In this document: one piece after another, positions 1 to 6,124 of the stretch
How positions within the stretch are numbered: position 1 is the first letter of the stretch
Layout of the letters: each line of letters opens with the position of its first letter
Origin: an uncultured Altererythrobacter sp.
GTDB lineage: Bacteria; Pseudomonadota; Alphaproteobacteria; Sphingomonadales; Sphingomonadaceae
Assembly: GCA_938009055.1 (NCBI GenBank)
Contig: CALLIO010000053.1
Location: 1-8,433, forward strand
Reading direction: 5' to 3'
Length of the DNA: 8,433 nucleotides
Made by a program: the position numbers and the translations under genes
Notes under the pieces: model-generated
Seen by the model: the letters and a program-made list of their open reading frames with translations, nothing else
What the model was told of the DNA's origin: nothing
The model's database searches: none

Positions 1-28
1 TCGAGCGAAGTTAGAGCGTCAAAGCGAA

Positions 29-44
29 TGTTCCACGTGAAACA
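29..44. promoter_or_regulatory. parS-like ParB-binding site
   Basis: The 16-mer TGTTCCACGTGAAACA differs at one position from the canonical parS palindrome TGTTTCACGTGAAACA. The symmetry continues outwards, giving AATGTT...AACATT over 27-46. It sits in the short gap just past the 3' end of mnmE. In alphaproteobacteria mnmE is commonly followed by mnmG, rsmG, parA and parB, and parS sites cluster near the origin. ParB binding here would nucleate the partition complex. Assignment is by motif and context; binding is inferred. Confidence 0.85.
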
Positions 45-56
45 TTCAAATTCAGA

Positions 57-1331
57 TCACTTGCCAATGCAAAATCGCCCAAACAGATTGTCGAGCATGT
101 CTTCCGTAGTGGCTCGGCCGATCAAACGATCGAATGCCAAACGGCAATTGCGCAATTCCTCAGCAATCAGCAATGGATCAGTCAATTGAGACGCTGCTTC
201 CAATGCAGTCGAAGCTTGCGAAATCAAATCATGCTGGCGAGCGTTTAATGCTGCTTCGCCAGGTTTGGGAAGCGCATTTCGAGCTTGCTCAATCAAAGCC
301 AGTTTCAATTGATCCATGCCTTGGCCAGTCTTTGCTGACACAATGGCTTGTGCATGTGTTTTGATAATTAAGTCAGGTCTGTCGCATTGTGCTTGTATTT
401 CCCAAGCATGTTTGGGGCCCTGCCCTTCACTGCCTAGCCATAAGACTAAATCCGCACACTCCAATTGCTTTTCTGCTCGCTCAACTCCAATTGCCTCAAC
501 TTCATCGTCTGATTGGCGCAATCCCGCTGTATCAACGAATGTGAAGGGTATCCCCTCGATAGCGACAGAACGCTCAATCACATCGCGCGTTGTGCCTGCT
601 GTTGGTGAAGTGATTGCTGCTTCACTTTCGACTAATGCATTGAATAAAGTGGATTTTCCGGCATTGGGTGGCCCAGCAAGGACGATCCGGTACCCTTCCC
701 CCAATCGCTCTGCCTTGGGGCGATCAAGCCAAATGCTAAGATCACTTTGCAAACTCTTCAGATCACTTGCAAAATCGCCGCGCATTTCCGAAACATCATC
801 TTCATCAGAAAAGTCGAGTGCTGCTTCCACTTCAGCAGACAGCACTAGCAATTGCTTGCGCCAATCTTCCACTTGAGAGGATAATGCACCGCCAGCCATT
901 GCAATTGCTGAAGAGCGTTGAAGCTCTGTTTCCGCTGACAGCAAATCGGCCAAGCCTTCTGCTTCGGCCAAATCCATCCGGCCATTTGCAAAGCTGCGGC
1001 GAGTGAATTCGCCAGGCTCAGCGGCTCGTAAACCCTCAATCGCTGCTAAAGCTTGCTCAACAGCAGCAACCACTGCCCTGCCCCCATGGCAATGCAATTC
1101 AGCCAGATCTTCGCCAGTGGCTGTGTTTGGCCCAGGAAACCATAAGACTAAAGCTTCATCGAGAAGATCGCCTGCATCATTCGCCAATTTCGCCAGACGA
1201 GGCCGGCGCGGTGCAATGTCGCTGCCAGTCAGCTTTTGCAAAGCCAAGCCAGCATCAGGTCCACTGATGCGAATGATCGCAATGGCAGCAGGCGGAGCCC
1301 CGCTTGATAAGGCAAAGATTGTTTCGCTCAT
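57..1331 (-). CDS. mnmE: tRNA uridine-5-carboxymethylaminomethyl(34) synthesis GTPase MnmE
   Basis: MnmE works with MnmG to install the 5-carboxymethylaminomethyl (or aminomethyl) group on wobble uridine 34 of certain tRNAs, using a methylene-tetrahydrofolate unit and GTP hydrolysis. The 424-residue product has the full family layout. There is an N-terminal folate-binding domain beginning METIFALSSG-like (MSETIFALSSG), a helical domain, and an inserted Ras-like G domain. G1 is GPPNAGKS at 220-227, the G2 region is TAGTTRD at 244-250, G3 is DTAG at 267-270, and G5 SAK is at 332-334. It ends in the hallmark FCIGK (420-424) with the catalytic cysteine. The G4 motif NKxD is not recognisable: the expected place reads IIKTHAQ (322-328), without Asn or Asp. 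The ATG is preceded by AAAGG. It lies 22 bp behind the DUF6489-like gene, probably in one operon. Identification is firm. Confidence 0.97.
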   Translation of the reverse strand: MSETIFALSSGAPPAAIAIIRISGPDAGLALQKLTGSDIAPRRPRLAKLANDAGDLLDEALVLWFPGPNTATGEDLAELHCHGGRAVVAAVEQALAAIEGLRAAEPGEFTRRSFANGRMDLAEAEGLADLLSAETELQRSSAIAMAGGALSSQVEDWRKQLLVLSAEVEAALDFSDEDDVSEMRGDFASDLKSLQSDLSIWLDRPKAERLGEGYRIVLAGPPNAGKSTLFNALVESEAAITSPTAGTTRDVIERSVAIEGIPFTFVDTAGLRQSDDEVEAIGVERAEKQLECADLVLWLGSEGQGPKHAWEIQAQCDRPDLIIKTHAQAIVSAKTGQGMDQLKLALIEQARNALPKPGEAALNARQHDLISQASTALEAASQLTDPLLIAEELRNCRLAFDRLIGRATTEDMLDNLFGRFCIGK

Positions 1332-1353
1332 TTATGATGAGCCTTTAACGCAT

Positions 1354-1614
1354 TCAGTCGTTAGAAGAAGGCTTCTTGGGTCTTTTCGAGGAAGCCCCCG
1401 CCCCTTCAACAAAGCTTTGGAACAATTTCAATCCCACTTGGCCCATTGGCGCCAATTGCTCAGCATAATCCTTCAATTGTTCAGGATTGCTGACACCCTT
1501 CATGGCTTTCGCCATGGTTTCAGCATAGACACCATTGGGCTTCGTCAAATCGGGTAATCCCATGAAATCGCGTGCTTCTTCCGGCGTGCAATCAATCTCG
1601 ATCTTGAATTTCAT
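1354..1614 (-). CDS. DUF6489-like small conserved protein
   Basis: This is an 86-residue soluble protein with no signal peptide or membrane segment. It opens MKFKIEIDCTPEEARDFMGLPDL, continues with an amphipathic helical middle (about residues 25-70), and ends in a Lys/Ser/Pro-rich tail. The 'EIDCTPEEAR..MGLPDL' opening is what I recall of the DUF6489 family, found in sphingomonads and relatives; its function is unknown. The start is well supported by a purine-rich Shine-Dalgarno (AGGAAAGGA) about 7 nt before the ATG. The stop lies 22 bp before mnmE, so the two are probably co-transcribed. It is divergent from the glutamate-synthase-like gene, with about 107 bp between start codons, which must hold both promoters; I see no convincing -35/-10 pair there. 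The family name is from memory and the ORF itself is solid. Confidence 0.85.
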   Translation of the reverse strand: MKFKIEIDCTPEEARDFMGLPDLTKPNGVYAETMAKAMKGVSNPEQLKDYAEQLAPMGQVGLKLFQSFVEGAGASSKRPKKPSSND

Positions 1615-1721
1615 GATTGTGTCCTTTCCTGCTCCAACTCCTATTTGGGTGGCGGAAACATCAACTGCAAGTTGCCTTGCAAAATTGACCCAAGTGCAAA
1701 GCCTGATAAGCCCTTGAAATT

Positions 1722-3311
1722 ATGCCTTGGCGTTACGTAATCCCACTTAGTTTGCTAGCCGCTGCTGCGATTGCCTTTGTCCAGCATAGCTGGCCTGTGA
1801 GCTATGTGCTGACGGTGCTGCTCCTTGCGCTCTTTGCAGTCGCTTTGTGGGATTTTCTCCAATCAACGCATACCATCAGGCGCAATTATCCATTGGTGGG
1901 CCGGATCCGCTGGCTGGCTGAGGATTTGCGCCCCTTTGCGCAAAGCTATTTCGTTGAAGGCGATTTGGAAGGCCGCCCCTTTAGCCATGAAGAGCGAGCT
2001 TTGGTTTATGCCAGGGCCAAGGGCGACAATGACAAGCATCCTTTTGGAACGGAATTGGATGTCTACTCCGATGAATATGATTGGCTGAGCCATTCTGCAT
2101 TGCCCAATGCTGATGTGCCTGATGAATGGCGCAAGCGCATTGGTGAAACAGCGTGCAAGCAGCCTTACGATACATCGCTGCTCAATATCTCTGCCATGAG
2201 TTTCGGTTCGCTTTCCGCTCGTGCAATCGAAGCATTGAATGCTGGCGCTAAAATGGGCGGATTTGCGCACAATACCGGCGAAGGCAGCATTAGCCGTTAT
2301 CATTCGTCCCCCGGCGGTGATTTGATCTGGCAGCTTGGCTCTGGCTATTTCGGAGCGCGAGCAAAAGATGGCAAATTTGATCTTGAGCAATTCAAGGACA
2401 ATTCGGCCAATCCTCAAGTCAAGATGGTAGAAATCAAACTCAGCCAAGGCGCAAAGCCTGGGCATGGCGGTGTGCTTCCCGGCAAGAAAGTCACGCAGGA
2501 AATTGCTGAAGCTCGCGGCGTCCCCATTGGTGAAACAGTCAATTCGCCTGCTGCGCATTCGGCGTTCTCGACCCCCATTGAATTGCTCGAATGGCTTAGT
2601 GAGCTTCGCGAAATCTCAGGCGGCAAGCCCGTTGGCATCAAATTGTGTGTGGGCCAGCCGCATGAAGTGATGGCACTGGCCAAAGCTATGCATCAAACGG
2701 GTTTGCATCCCGATTTCATCACCATTGATGGAGCAGAAGGCGGGACAGGCGCAGCCCCACTTGAGCTTAGCAATTCCGTTGGAATGCCATTGCGCGAAGG
2801 TTTGATCTTTATGCGCAATGCATTGGTAGGAGCTGAGCTTAAAGACAAAGTCGCTTTGGGAGCATCCGGCAAAGTCCATTCCGGCGCGAAAATGGCTAAG
2901 AATTTCGCCCTTGGCGCTGATTGGTGCAATGCTGCGCGCCCCTTCATGTTTGCGCTTGGCTGCGTGCAATCAATGGAATGCCACACAGGCCATTGCCCCA
3001 CTGGTGTAGCAACACAATCAAGCTGGCGGCAAAGTGGGTTAGTGGTCGAAGACAAAGCACCGCGAGTGGCTCGCTTTCATCAAAGCACTTTGCACAGCTT
3101 GAAAGAGATTGTGACAGCGATGGGGCTCGACAATCCGTGGCAAATCGAACCCGTTGATATGCGCGAGCGAGTGAATGGCGCACGCTCTGATTCCATCGAC
3201 AAAATCTACAGTTTTCTAAAGCCGGGTGAACTTCTGAGTGATCCGGACCGCACGCGCTATGCACGCCATTGGAATGCCGCCAGCGCAGAAACGTTCAGGA
3301 GAGTGCAATGA
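1722..3311 (+). CDS. Membrane-anchored FMN-binding glutamate synthase-like protein (GltB-central/FMN domain only)
   Basis: The 529-residue product has two predicted N-terminal membrane segments (about residues 5-21 and 25-46), then a cytoplasmic-type domain homologous to the FMN/(βα)8 barrel of the glutamate synthase large subunit. Family marks are SAMSFGSLS (157-165), NTGEGS (184-189), KLSQGAKPGHGG (239-250), GIKL (305-308) and DGAEGGTGAAP (336-346). The cysteines C414, C420 and C425 have the C-x5-C-x4-C spacing of the GltS 3Fe-4S cluster. The N-terminal class II glutaminase domain and its Cys1 nucleophile are absent, as is the C-terminal β-helix domain, so it cannot be a complete glutamate synthase. 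Stand-alone proteins of this type are widespread and usually annotated 'FMN-binding glutamate synthase family'; their substrate is not known to me. The ATG at 1722 lacks a strong Shine-Dalgarno. The stop overlaps the next gene by four bases (ATGA), implying coupled translation. Confidence 0.92.
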   Translation: MPWRYVIPLSLLAAAAIAFVQHSWPVSYVLTVLLLALFAVALWDFLQSTHTIRRNYPLVGRIRWLAEDLRPFAQSYFVEGDLEGRPFSHEERALVYARAKGDNDKHPFGTELDVYSDEYDWLSHSALPNADVPDEWRKRIGETACKQPYDTSLLNISAMSFGSLSARAIEALNAGAKMGGFAHNTGEGSISRYHSSPGGDLIWQLGSGYFGARAKDGKFDLEQFKDNSANPQVKMVEIKLSQGAKPGHGGVLPGKKVTQEIAEARGVPIGETVNSPAAHSAFSTPIELLEWLSELREISGGKPVGIKLCVGQPHEVMALAKAMHQTGLHPDFITIDGAEGGTGAAPLELSNSVGMPLREGLIFMRNALVGAELKDKVALGASGKVHSGAKMAKNFALGADWCNAARPFMFALGCVQSMECHTGHCPTGVATQSSWRQSGLVVEDKAPRVARFHQSTLHSLKEIVTAMGLDNPWQIEPVDMRERVNGARSDSIDKIYSFLKPGELLSDPDRTRYARHWNAASAETFRRVQ

Positions 3312-3709
3312 GTGTCGCAGCCCAAGGATTGAAAGAATGGCATGACGTGATTGATGCAGGTTCAAAGCCAGACGCTTTGGCTGAAATCCTGCACGAGGAT
3401 GCCGTCTTCCACTCGCCCGTTGTGCACACGCCGCAAGAAGGCCGCGCGATTGTGACAGCGTACTTAAGCGCTGCAGGAATGACGCTGGGCAATGACAGTT
3501 TTGAGTATCTGCGCGAAGTCGTGGACGGCAATACGGCCGTGCTGGAATTTCAAACGGAAATGGAAGGGATCAAAGTCAATGGTGTCGACATCATCACGTT
3601 CGATGATGACGGCAAGATCATTGATTTCAAAGTGATGGTTCGCCCACTCAAAGCCATCAACAAAGTGTGGGAGATGATGGGCAGACAACTCGAGATGATG
3701 AAGAGTTGA
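3308..3709 (+). CDS. NTF2/SnoaL-like family protein
   Basis: A 133-residue soluble protein with the look of an NTF2-like α+β cone fold. It has an N-terminal helix pair (about residues 3-28), the DAVFHSPVV segment (31-39) typical of SnoaL-like proteins, then β-strands ending in VDIITFDDDGKIIDFKVMVRPLKA (about 93-116) and a C-terminal Met-rich helix. Proteins of this fold can be small enzymes, ligand binders or partners of larger enzymes; nothing here fixes which. The start is decided by a strong Shine-Dalgarno (AGGAGAG) and by the ATGA overlap with the preceding gene's stop. An in-frame start upstream would run far into that gene. It is therefore likely produced in step with the glutamate-synthase-like protein. 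Its 3' end converges with the BLUF gene across only 15 bp. Confidence 0.9.
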   Translation: MSVAAQGLKEWHDVIDAGSKPDALAEILHEDAVFHSPVVHTPQEGRAIVTAYLSAAGMTLGNDSFEYLREVVDGNTAVLEFQTEMEGIKVNGVDIITFDDDGKIIDFKVMVRPLKAINKVWEMMGRQLEMMKS

Positions 3710-3724
3710 GCTGAGATCCCAAGC

Positions 3725-4132
3725 TTATGCAGCTTTGAAATTCTCTCCATCGAAGAAACGCGCAAGTTCGCGGCACAACCCATCTCCATTGGCAAGTGAA
3801 GCGACTTTCTCGCGGACTTGAGCGGATTCCTCATCAGCATTCAGATTGAAAACGCGCTTCATATTCCACTCGGGAAAATAGCGCTGCTGAGTGACTGTCC
3901 GGCTGACGATTTCTACGCTGTGATGGCGCGAATCCTCTTGCAACTTTCCCAGCAAATGATCGATTTCATCGGGCGATCCTTCCAAAATTTGGAAGAAGCG
4001 TGAATCTTTGAAAAACAGCACGCCTGTCAGCCCGGCATTGACGTTGTTGCGCGCAGAGACAGCAACGATGCCAAAGACATCACTGCCATCCACGCCTGCC
4101 GAAGCTTGGCTTGTGTAAGCGACCAATTCCAT
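3725..4132 (-). CDS. BLUF-domain blue-light sensor protein (short, single domain)
   Basis: The 135-residue product is a BLUF domain (FAD-binding blue-light sensor) with a short helical C-terminal extension and no fused output domain. Light switching in this family depends on a hydrogen-bond network around the flavin. All the key positions are present: Tyr6 in VAYTS, Asn30 in NNVNAGLTG, Gln48 in FFQILEG, and the W-x-M pair Trp89/Met91 in FPEWNMKRV. By family knowledge it should therefore be photoactive. Residues 95-135 probably form the capping helices of short BLUF proteins, which act by interacting with partners. The ATG at 4132 is chosen because the BLUF fold begins at once and AAGGG lies upstream; a longer in-frame reading would run into rho. 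It follows rho on the same strand after 80 bp and converges with the NTF2-like gene. The partner is unknown. Confidence 0.95.
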   Translation of the reverse strand: MELVAYTSQASAGVDGSDVFGIVAVSARNNVNAGLTGVLFFKDSRFFQILEGSPDEIDHLLGKLQEDSRHHSVEIVSRTVTQQRYFPEWNMKRVFNLNADEESAQVREKVASLANGDGLCRELARFFDGENFKAA

Positions 4133-4160
4133 TGCGAACCCTTTTTCTCGGAAAAGGTTC
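4133..4160 (-). promoter_or_regulatory. Possible hairpin hiding the BLUF ribosome-binding site
   Basis: Immediately upstream of the BLUF start, the minus-strand transcript can pair GAACCTTTT (4160-4152) with AAAGGGTTC (4144-4136). The stem is nine pairs including one U·G wobble, with a 7-nt loop. The 3' arm contains the Shine-Dalgarno AAGGG, and the ATG follows three bases after the stem. Pairing of a U-run with the Shine-Dalgarno resembles fourU-type RNA thermometers. No U-tract follows, so it is not an intrinsic terminator for rho. The pairing is visible; the regulatory role is inferred. Confidence 0.5.
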
Positions 4161-4212
4161 CTAACGGGTGAGCGTAAACCAATGGATAACGCGCTGAAAT
4201 TGCGCCCCAAGC

Positions 4213-5478
4213 TTATTGGTTCATCGTGTCGAAGAAGTCTTCGTTGGTCTTCGAATCCTTCATCTTGTCGAGCAGGAATTCCATCGCATCGACCGTGCCC
4301 ATTTGCATGAGAATCCGGCGTAGCACCCACATCTTCGAAAGATTGTCCTTGTCGACCAGCAGCTCTTCCTTGCGCGTACCAGACTTGCCAACATCCAATG
4401 CTGGGAAGATGCGTTTGTCAGAGACTTTGCGATCAAGCACGATTTCAGAGTTGCCCGTGCCTTTGAATTCTTCAAAGATCACTTCATCCATCCGGCTGCC
4501 AGTATCAATCAGCGCGGTTGCAATGATCGAAAGCGATCCGCCTTCCTCAATGTTGCGTGCAGCACCAAAGAAGCGCTTGGGCCGTTGCAGTGCGTTCGCA
4601 TCGACACCACCGGTCAGCACTTTACCCGATGATGGAACAACCGTGTTGTACGCACGGCCCAGACGCGTGATGGAATCGAGCAGGATCACAACATCGCGCT
4701 TGTGCTCAACCAAACGTTTGGCTTTTTCAATCACCATTTCGGCCACTTGGACGTGGCGCGTTGCTGGCTCGTCAAAGGTAGAGGAGATAACCTCGCCCTT
4801 AACGCTGCGTTGCATGTCAGTAACTTCTTCCGGGCGTTCATCCACCAGCAGAACCAGCAGGAACACTTCAGGGTGATTATCCGTGATCGCCTTGGCAATG
4901 TTCTGAAGCAGAACCGTTTTACCTGTGCGCGGCGGCGCAACGATCAAGGCACGCTGGCCTTTGCCTTGCGGTGAAATGATATCGATGACGCGCGCTGATT
5001 TGTCTTTCACCGTTGGATCGAGCGTGTCGAGTGACAGCTTCTCTTCCGGGTAAAGCGGCGTCAAATTGTCGAAATTGGTCCGCATGCGCACTTGCGCTGG
5101 ATCTTCGTAATTGACGGTGCTGAGGCTAGTGAGAGCAAAATAGCGCTCGCCCTCGCCTGGTGCGCGAATCTCGCCTTCGACAGTATCGCCAGTGCGCAAA
5201 CCCCATTTGCGGATTTGATTGGGCGAGACATAAATATCATCCGGCCCAGCAAGGTAATTCGCTTCTGGCGAACGCAAAAAGCCGAACCCATCTTGGAGCA
5301 CTTCAATCGTGCCAATGCCCATGATGTTGGCAGTGTAATCTTCATCCTCGGCAAGCTCGCGCAGGATTGAGAACATCAAATCCTGCCGGCGCATAGTCGA
5401 AGCACCTTCGACGCCCAATTCCTCTGCCATGCTGACGAGCTCAGCAGAAGGTTTTAATTTCAGATCTTTAAGATGCAT
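4213..5478 (-). CDS. rho: Transcription termination factor Rho
   Basis: Rho is the hexameric RNA-dependent ATPase that translocates along untranslated RNA and stops RNA polymerase. The 421-residue product is full length for the family. It has the N-terminal Rho_N helical domain (about 1-45), the cold-shock-like RNA-binding domain with GFGFLR (64-69) and YVSPNQIRKWGLRTGD (about 83-98), and then the RecA-like motor. Walker A is APPRTGKT (181-188), the catalytic-glutamate segment is DERPEEV (213-219), and Walker B is VVILLDSITR (263-272). The Q/R-loop region is GGVDANALQRPKRFFGAARN (290-309). The C-terminus is the usual helical RRILMQMG...EFLLDKM. There is no extra acidic or basic insertion like those in some actinobacterial Rho proteins. 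The start ATG has only a weak GGA upstream. Rho is often autoregulated through its leader, and the 195 bp upstream contain inverted repeats. Identification is certain. Confidence 0.99.
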   Translation of the reverse strand: MHLKDLKLKPSAELVSMAEELGVEGASTMRRQDLMFSILRELAEDEDYTANIMGIGTIEVLQDGFGFLRSPEANYLAGPDDIYVSPNQIRKWGLRTGDTVEGEIRAPGEGERYFALTSLSTVNYEDPAQVRMRTNFDNLTPLYPEEKLSLDTLDPTVKDKSARVIDIISPQGKGQRALIVAPPRTGKTVLLQNIAKAITDNHPEVFLLVLLVDERPEEVTDMQRSVKGEVISSTFDEPATRHVQVAEMVIEKAKRLVEHKRDVVILLDSITRLGRAYNTVVPSSGKVLTGGVDANALQRPKRFFGAARNIEEGGSLSIIATALIDTGSRMDEVIFEEFKGTGNSEIVLDRKVSDKRIFPALDVGKSGTRKEELLVDKDNLSKMWVLRRILMQMGTVDAMEFLLDKMKDSKTNEDFFDTMNQ

Positions 5479-5673
5479 TTTGTATTTCCGTATTGGTATT
5501 TTTCATTTGTGAGCTCGGCAAGTCAGTGTCGCATGAAAATGCGAACTTGGGGCTTGGAGAAAGCAGACTCGCTTTGCTTTGAGCAGCAAAGCTGGAAGCC
5601 GATTGGTAGACACGAATTACGCGCGGGCTACAGGCGCGTCAATCGCCAATGGACGCGCTAGAGCAAATTTCGC
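5479..5673 (-). promoter_or_regulatory. rho upstream/leader region with three inverted repeats
   Basis: This 195-bp gap between hemJ and rho has three perfect inverted repeats. TCGCAT/ATGCGA at 5529-5544 has a 4-nt loop; GCTTTGCT/AGCAAAGC at 5571-5592 has a 6-nt loop; GCGCGTC/GACGCGC at 5634-5658 has an 11-nt loop. None is followed by a T-run on either strand, so they are not classic intrinsic terminators. A weak minus-strand promoter is possible: TTGACG (5642-5637), a 17-nt spacer, then TAATTC (5619-5614), with a poor -10. E. coli rho is autoregulated by attenuation in its leader; an equivalent here is only inferred. I see no credible small ORF. Confidence 0.4.
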
Positions 5674-6117
5674 TCAAAAGGGGCGGACAATTACGAGGAT
5701 AACTATCACGATCAGCAAGAGGCCGGGCACTTCGCCAATCAGCCGCAATTGCTTTTCACTCAAAGGCCGGATCCCGCCAGCCATTTTCTTGGACTGCCCA
5801 ACCAGCCAGCCGTGATAGCCCGTGAGGACGAAGACCAGCAGCAATTTCACATGGAACCAGCCTTGGGAAAATGCGCCGGTCGACATCGCCAATGCCAAGC
5901 CAAGAACCCAGACAATCAGCAAGCTTGGAGTGAGGATTATCTTGCGCAATTTGCCCATGCGCACGGCCCACTTCGCTTCGCCTTCAGAGCCTGCTTCATG
6001 ATCGCTAAGATAAATCATCTGGCGCGGCAGCATGAACAATCCAGCCAGCCAAAACACCATGAAAATGATGTGGCCAGCTTTGAGCCAAAGATATGTCATA
6101 GCCAGATATTCCTGCAT
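5674..6117 (-). CDS. hemJ: HemJ-type protoporphyrinogen IX oxidase (CopD-like membrane protein)
   Basis: The product is a 147-residue integral membrane protein with about four transmembrane helices (roughly 8-29, 59-78, 88-106 and 129-145). HemJ oxidises protoporphyrinogen IX to protoporphyrin IX in many alphaproteobacteria and cyanobacteria that lack HemG/HemY. The family's conserved haem-ligand histidine and lysine match H16 (KAGHIIF) and K91 (FHVKLLL). Other family marks are GLFMLPR (26-32), LTPSL (62-66) and the C-terminal EVPG...VRPF. It starts 7 nt after the hemE stop, so two haem-pathway genes are consecutive. I chose the ATG at 6117 because it avoids overlap with hemE. An ATG at 6099, with AGGA upstream, is a real alternative, and a TTG at 6153 is less likely. 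The older label 'CopD family' reflects fold resemblance only. Confidence 0.88.
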   Translation of the reverse strand: MQEYLAMTYLWLKAGHIIFMVFWLAGLFMLPRQMIYLSDHEAGSEGEAKWAVRMGKLRKIILTPSLLIVWVLGLALAMSTGAFSQGWFHVKLLLVFVLTGYHGWLVGQSKKMAGGIRPLSEKQLRLIGEVPGLLLIVIVILVIVRPF

Positions 6118-6124
6118 CGAAGCG

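Noticed and set aside
21..45. Minus-strand ATG inside the parS-like site as the start of the next gene (reading MFHVEHSL).
   Set aside because: The frame stops after eight codons, so it is not the mnmG start in this frame; any downstream gene begins beyond the window.
438..1153. Repeated 13-mer CCATAAGACTAAA near 438 and 1141.
   Set aside because: Both copies encode the same Leu-Val-Leu-Trp peptide in MnmE in the same frame; this is a coding coincidence rather than a repeat element.
1685..1708. TTGACC...GATAAG as a sigma-70 promoter for the glutamate-synthase-like gene.
   Set aside because: The spacing is about 14 bp, too short for a normal promoter, and the -10 is weak.
1863..2558. Long minus-strand open frame opposite the glutamate-synthase-like gene.
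   Set aside because: The translation shows no family motifs and the opposite strand has clear conserved domains; it is an antisense shadow.
3721..3735. AAGCT/AGCTT inverted repeat between the NTF2-like and BLUF genes as a bidirectional terminator.
   Set aside because: The stem is only 5 bp, has no T-run on either side and overlaps the BLUF stop codon.
4133..4330. Longer BLUF protein starting at 4330.
   Set aside because: The extension would overlap the rho 3' end and has no BLUF-like sequence; the ATG at 4132 has its own Shine-Dalgarno and starts at the conserved fold.
5602..5614. ATTGGTAGACACG, resembling the D-arm of tRNA-Leu, as a possible tRNA or tRNA remnant.
   Set aside because: No acceptor-stem pairing, no T-arm GGTTCGA-type sequence and no anticodon arm are seen around it; a 13-base match alone is too little.
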